DNA of 64,000 nt from contig CAWBBE010000003.1 of assembly GCA_963786975.1 (NCBI GenBank), forward strand, positions 148,227 through 212,226, given 5' to 3'. Position 1 is the first letter of the stretch, and every line of letters begins with the position of its first letter. The notes under the pieces were generated by a model that worked only from the letters and a program-made list of their open reading frames with translations, was not told the DNA's origin and made no database searches. A program made the translations under genes and the position numbers. Of the stretch, positions 60,511 to 64,000 are shown one piece after another. Source of the stretch: Palsa-506 sp963786975 (GTDB taxonomy: Bacteria > Actinomycetota > Actinomycetes > Streptosporangiales > Streptosporangiaceae).

Positions 60511-60586
60511 TGAGCGCGATGGCCAGCTTGCCGGCGGCGGGGAGCAGGCAGGCCGGGGCCAGCAGCCGCGAGATGGTGACGAACAT
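60503..60586 (-). CDS. Possible 27-residue hydrophobic peptide before phaC
   Basis: An ATG at 60586 follows AGGAAG at good spacing and opens a 27-residue frame starting MFVTISRLLAPACLL and ending LAIALTG, with its stop inside the 16-bp palindrome. It is hydrophobic enough for one short membrane segment. It is not recognised, and may be the truncated start of a lost membrane gene or chance. Confidence 0.25.
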   Translation of the reverse strand: MFVTISRLLAPACLLPAAGKLAIALTG

Positions 60587-60595
60587 GGGAACTTC

Positions 60596-62317
60596 CTAGG
60601 GGGTGGTCGTGACGGGAGAGGCGGATCCGGGATGAGCGGCCGGGGGCGCCGTGGCGCGGGCGCTCCGGCCCGGCGGCGGCCGGGATGTACCAGGGCAGGC
60701 GCGGCAGCCGGGACCGGGTCCCTACCGCCGCCACGACGCGGTCCGGGCGGACGAGGACGGTCAGCGCCGGGTCGGCTGCCAGGGCGCGCATGCCGGCGGG
60801 CGCTGCGTCGCCGGCGAGACGGACGTCGATCCAGCCGGCGTCACGCTGGGCGCCCGGTCCTGGGGGCGTGCCGGTACCGGATGTGCGGCTGATCCGCGCC
60901 AGGACCAGGCCGTGTCGGCGGCAGAAATCCGTCAGTCCGGCTTCGGGGCGCGGTCAGCACGGCGGTGCGTCCGGCCAGGATCGTGTCCAGCCGGACGGGC
61001 TGGGCGTCACCGGTGGACACCAGCGGGTTGGGATCAGGCCGCCGACCCGCAGCGCGGGGGGAATGCCGGACGGCAGAAGGCGTCGCGGGGGTTGCTGGCA
61101 GCGCGCCGGCGTTGAGCCGCGGGGTGGCCGTGGAGCCCATGAACTCGCAGATGCGGTCGCTGCGGACCGCGGCGGCCAGGGCGATCCGGCGGACGGCGGC
61201 GGCCCGGTCCTGGCCCCCGGTCATCGTCCAGCCGACCCGGACGGCCTTTTTGATCAGCGCCCTGGCGTGCGGGCGGCGTTCGGCCTCGTAGCTGGCCAGC
61301 AGGCCTCGGCCCGGCCGGTGAGCACATGCGCGAGTTTCCAGGCCAGGTTGTCGGCGTCCCGCAGCCCGGCCGCCAGGCCCTGGCCGATGAACGGCGGGGT
61401 GAGATGGGCGGCATCCCCCAGCAGGAAAACCCGCCCGGCCTGGAAGCGGGACGCAAGCCGGGCGCGGAAGGTGTAGCTGGCGCTGCGGATGATCTCCAGG
61501 CCCGCCAGGTCGCTGCGCCCCGTCCAGGGCTGCAGCAGCCGGCCGAGGGCGGCCGGGGTGATCAGGCCGGCTTCGCCCTCGCCGTCGAACAGCCGGAACT
61601 CCCACCGGGTACCGGTCGCCGGTGACCTGCATGAAGGTGGCGGCCCGGGCCGGGTCGCAGATTTGCTCCACCCCGTCCCAGACATTCAGGCCGTCCTCGA
61701 CCTGGATGTCGACCACGAGCCAGCGCTCGGTGAAGCCCAGGTCCTCCATGGTGATCCCGGTCAGCTCCCGGATCGTGCTGTTGGCGCCGTCGCAGCCCAG
61801 CACGAGCCGCCCGGTGAGTGTCTGCGGGTCCCCGACGATGCGGGCGTGCACCCGGACCGGGGCCGCGGTGAGCGGGCCGGGGGCATCGTCATCATCCAGC
61901 CCGATCACCTCGGCGCCGCGGCGGAAGTCGATCAGCGGATGCGCCTCGACCCGGGCGAGCAGCACCTCTTCCAGGTCGGGCTGGTGGAACATGTTCGCCT
62001 GCGGGAAACCGTGCTCGCTGACCTGGTGCTCCCGGTGGAACTCGGCCATCACGCGATGCTCGGCATCCAGCAAGCGCAGGCCGCTGCCGGGCCGGGACCG
62101 GGCCAGGAATCCCTCGCTGACGCCGATCCGGTCCAGGGTCCGGGCGACCTCGTCGTCCAGGTGCACCGCGCGGGGCAGCGGATGCGGCCGGGGCCAGCGT
62201 TCCAGCAGGGTGACGGGAATGCCGAAGTCGGCGAGCAGGAGGGCCGCGGTGCAGCCGACCGGGCCTGTGCTCGACGATGACGACAGGTTCCTGGGCCGCG
62301 GGATAGTGGTCGTTCAT
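60596..62317 (-). pseudogene. FAD-dependent aromatic monooxygenase-like gene, multiple frameshifts
   Basis: Parts of a PHBH/MhpA-type flavoprotein hydroxylase lie in order over ~1.7 kb but in different frames. The start (MNDHYPAAQEPVVIV) breaks near 62272 and continues GPVGCTAALLLADF, then AVHLDDEVARTLDRIG, LVLGCDGANSTIREL; near 61640 it shifts to EFRLFDGEGEAG and the second FAD motif VFLLGDAAHLTPPFIGQGL; near 61310 to LLASYEAERRPHARAL; and near 60900 to the C-terminal thioredoxin-like part with LAADPALTVLVRPD. At least five shifts occur. The stop at 60596 is my best estimate. Substrate unknown. Either decay or poor sequence; density is above that in the core genes. Confidence 0.7.
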
Positions 62318-62337
62318 GGTCGTGGTCCCTTCTGCGG

Positions 62338-64000
62338 TCATTTCACGGCGATCCGGGGGCCGTCGCCGGCCCGCAGCGGACGGTCAGGGCGAATCCGGCG
62401 ACCGCGTCGCGCACGCGGTCCGGGTCGGCGCCGGTCACGGTGAGGACCAGCCGCCCGTCCTCGTGCGCGGCGGTGACCTGGGCGTTGGCCAGGCCCGCCG
62501 CGGCCAGCACCTCGGTCACGACGCGGACGGCGGCGTCGGCGGCCAGCGCGGGCTTGAACTGCTTGCCGACCGCGGTGACCGGGATGGCGTCGACTGGGTA
62601 GATGCGCTTGGGCCGGGGCTGCGGGCTCGCCGATGGCGGTGTCAGCCCACGCCAGCAACTCGGTCTCGTCGAACTGCCCGGGGCCGGCCGGGACGACGTA
62701 AGCGACCGGGGCCTCGCCGGAGTGCCGGTCTGGGCGGCCCACGGCCGCTGCGGCGCGGACGGCGGGGTGGGCCAGCAGCGCGTCCTCATCACCCGGGGAT
62801 CGATGTTGTGGCCGCCGCGGATGATCAGATCCTTGGCCCGCCCGGTCAGGTACACGAAGCCGCCAGCGTCCACCTGGCCCAGGTCGCCGGTGTCCAGCCA
62901 GCCGTCATGGACGATGCCTTCCCGGCTGACCCGGGCTGCCGAGGTCGGGGTCGGTGACGTAGCCGGCGAAACACCGGCGGGCCCGCCGATCACCAGCACC
63001 CCGGTCTGGCCGGGCGCAGTCGGCCCAGGACCCAGTCGCCGATCCGGACTGCCTTGATCTGCTGGCCGGGCAGGACGCGGCCGACCGACCCGGGCAGTTC
63101 CTCAACCGGCCTGGTCCAGGTGGTGGCGCAGGTCGCCTCGGTGAGCCCGTAGCCTTCCAGCAGGTGCCGCCCGGTGTGCGCGGCGAAATCCTCGCGCACC
63201 GATGACGGCAGCGGGGCCGCGCCCACGATCGGCACGCGCAGCGAGCTGATGTCGGCGTCGACCGGGACCTGCGCCAGGGTGCCGTAGACGGTGGGGACGG
63301 CGGACATCGCCGCGATCTGGTAGTGCTCGACGATTTTCCAGAACCGGGCATACAGGGCCTTGTCGCGGTAGCCGGCCGGGCCACACCACCCGGGCGCCGC
63401 TGAACATCGGCGCGATGCCGGTGACGATCAGCGCGTTGACATGGAACAGCGGCAGCCCGCCCAGCATCGCCTCCCCGGCCGCCAGGCCGCTGCACAAGGC
63501 GATCCCGCGGCCGCAGGCCAGCTGGTTGGCGTGCGTGTGCGCGGCGACCTTCGGGGCGCCGGTGGTCCCCCCGGTGTGCACGAACGCGGCCAGATTCCCC
63601 CGCCTTGGGCAGGTCCGCGCCGGCCAGGTGATCCGCGGGCTGCCCGGCGATCACCTCCTCCAGGTAGGCCACGGTCAGCGGGCGGGCGTCCGGCGTACCG
63701 CCGGCCGTGGCGTTACCGTCGAGGGCGGCCGGGACGCCGTGGGCGCCGTCGGGCCGCAGAACCAGGATGGCGGTCATACCGGCCTGGCGCGACCCTCGAG
63801 CAGCCGCGACCACAGCTGCGGGTCCAGCTCCGGTCCGGCCGCGACCAGGATCGGGATCCGGTCCGGCGGACCAGCTCGGCGATCCGCTCGCCGGACAGTG
63901 CGGGGTTGACCGGGGGCGGCGATCCCGACGGCCTGCGCGGCCAGTGTGGCCGCGAGCATCGAGGTGTTGACGCTGGCCAGCGTCACCGCGTCGCTGCGCC
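62338..64000 (-). pseudogene. Acyl-CoA synthetase (AMP-binding) gene with many frameshifts, runs off the window
   Basis: Minus-strand pieces in order match an AMP-dependent acyl-CoA ligase: ASVNTSMLAATLAAQAVGIAAP near the window end, the AMP signature HTGGTTGAPKVAAHTHAN (~63570), GGLPLFHVNALIV, LLEGYGLTEATCA (~63150), GWLDTGDLGQVDAGGFVYLTGRAKD (~62850), then IYPVDAIPVTAVGKQFK near 62590 where the catalytic lysine lies. These sit in three alternating frames with roughly ten shifts in 1.65 kb. The end is placed at 62338, where TGA overlaps a possible upstream start of the monooxygenase. The enzyme would activate fatty or aromatic acids, consistent with neighbouring PHA genes. The 5' end is outside the window. 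Confidence 0.7.

Overview
The window is high-GC DNA (visibly about 70-75% G+C) with GTG/TTG starts and ATGA/GTGA start-stop overlaps. It carries actinobacterial hallmark genes: Lsr2, a WhiB-family regulator of the WblA type, DisA, DUF2516, DUF3180, DUF2342 and a c-di-AMP-riboswitch-like leader before an NlpC/P60 hydrolase. It is chromosomal DNA of an actinomycete; genus cannot be decided from the sequence alone.

Layout. 0-3 kb: end of purB, purC, murA. 3-14.5 kb: an unrecognised regulator with a possible leader ORF; a minus-strand group macro domain - HisC-like aminotransferase - ATP-grasp - LLM flavin oxidoreductase; a BlaI/M56 pair with a palindrome at its promoter; AlaX-like editing protein, DUF2516, XRE regulator; GNAT, BKACE enzyme, dtd, TIM-barrel protein. 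14.5-27.6 kb: genome maintenance and cell-wall block with radA, disA, mutY, clpC, lsr2, a PHP/EndoQ-UvrD helicase fusion and the NlpC/P60 gene. 27.6-43.3 kb: long minus-strand core block lysS, coaX, panC, DUF2520, DUF3180, folK, folB, folP, lysyltransferase-like protein, folE, ftsH, hpt, tilS, DUF2342, dacB. 43.3-55.5 kb: ppa, crp, MBL hydrolase, NUDIX, RidA, DUF4177, SPFH protein, two ArsA-type ATPases, wblA, a bifunctional PBP, yqeY, a metallophosphoesterase and tRNA-Pro(CGG). 55.6-64 kb: accessory segment starting with about 1 kb lacking a gene but holding a possible transposase scrap, then an overlapping set phaC - phaZ - acyl-CoA dehydrogenase, preceded by a heavily frameshifted FAD monooxygenase and acyl-CoA synthetase.

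How the genes work together. Folate synthesis (folE, folP, folB, folK) and pantothenate/CoA (panC, coaX) sit with protein quality control (ftsH, clpC). DisA would make c-di-AMP, and the leader at about 26.4-26.53 kb is the likely sensor of it, controlling a peptidoglycan hydrolase 10 kb away. The far right end is a medium-chain polyhydroxyalkanoate synthesis/mobilisation unit.

Caveat. About a dozen genes, including radA, clpC and panC that should be intact, are interrupted by single-base frameshifts, several at C/G runs. I read these mainly as uncorrected sequencing indels. The last 3.4 kb has a far higher frameshift density and may be genuine decay or poor sequence. I did not find a convincing wholly new system; the best leads are the macro/HisC/ATP-grasp/LLM group, the EndoQ-helicase fusion, the c-di-AMP circuit and the tRNA-Pro junction.
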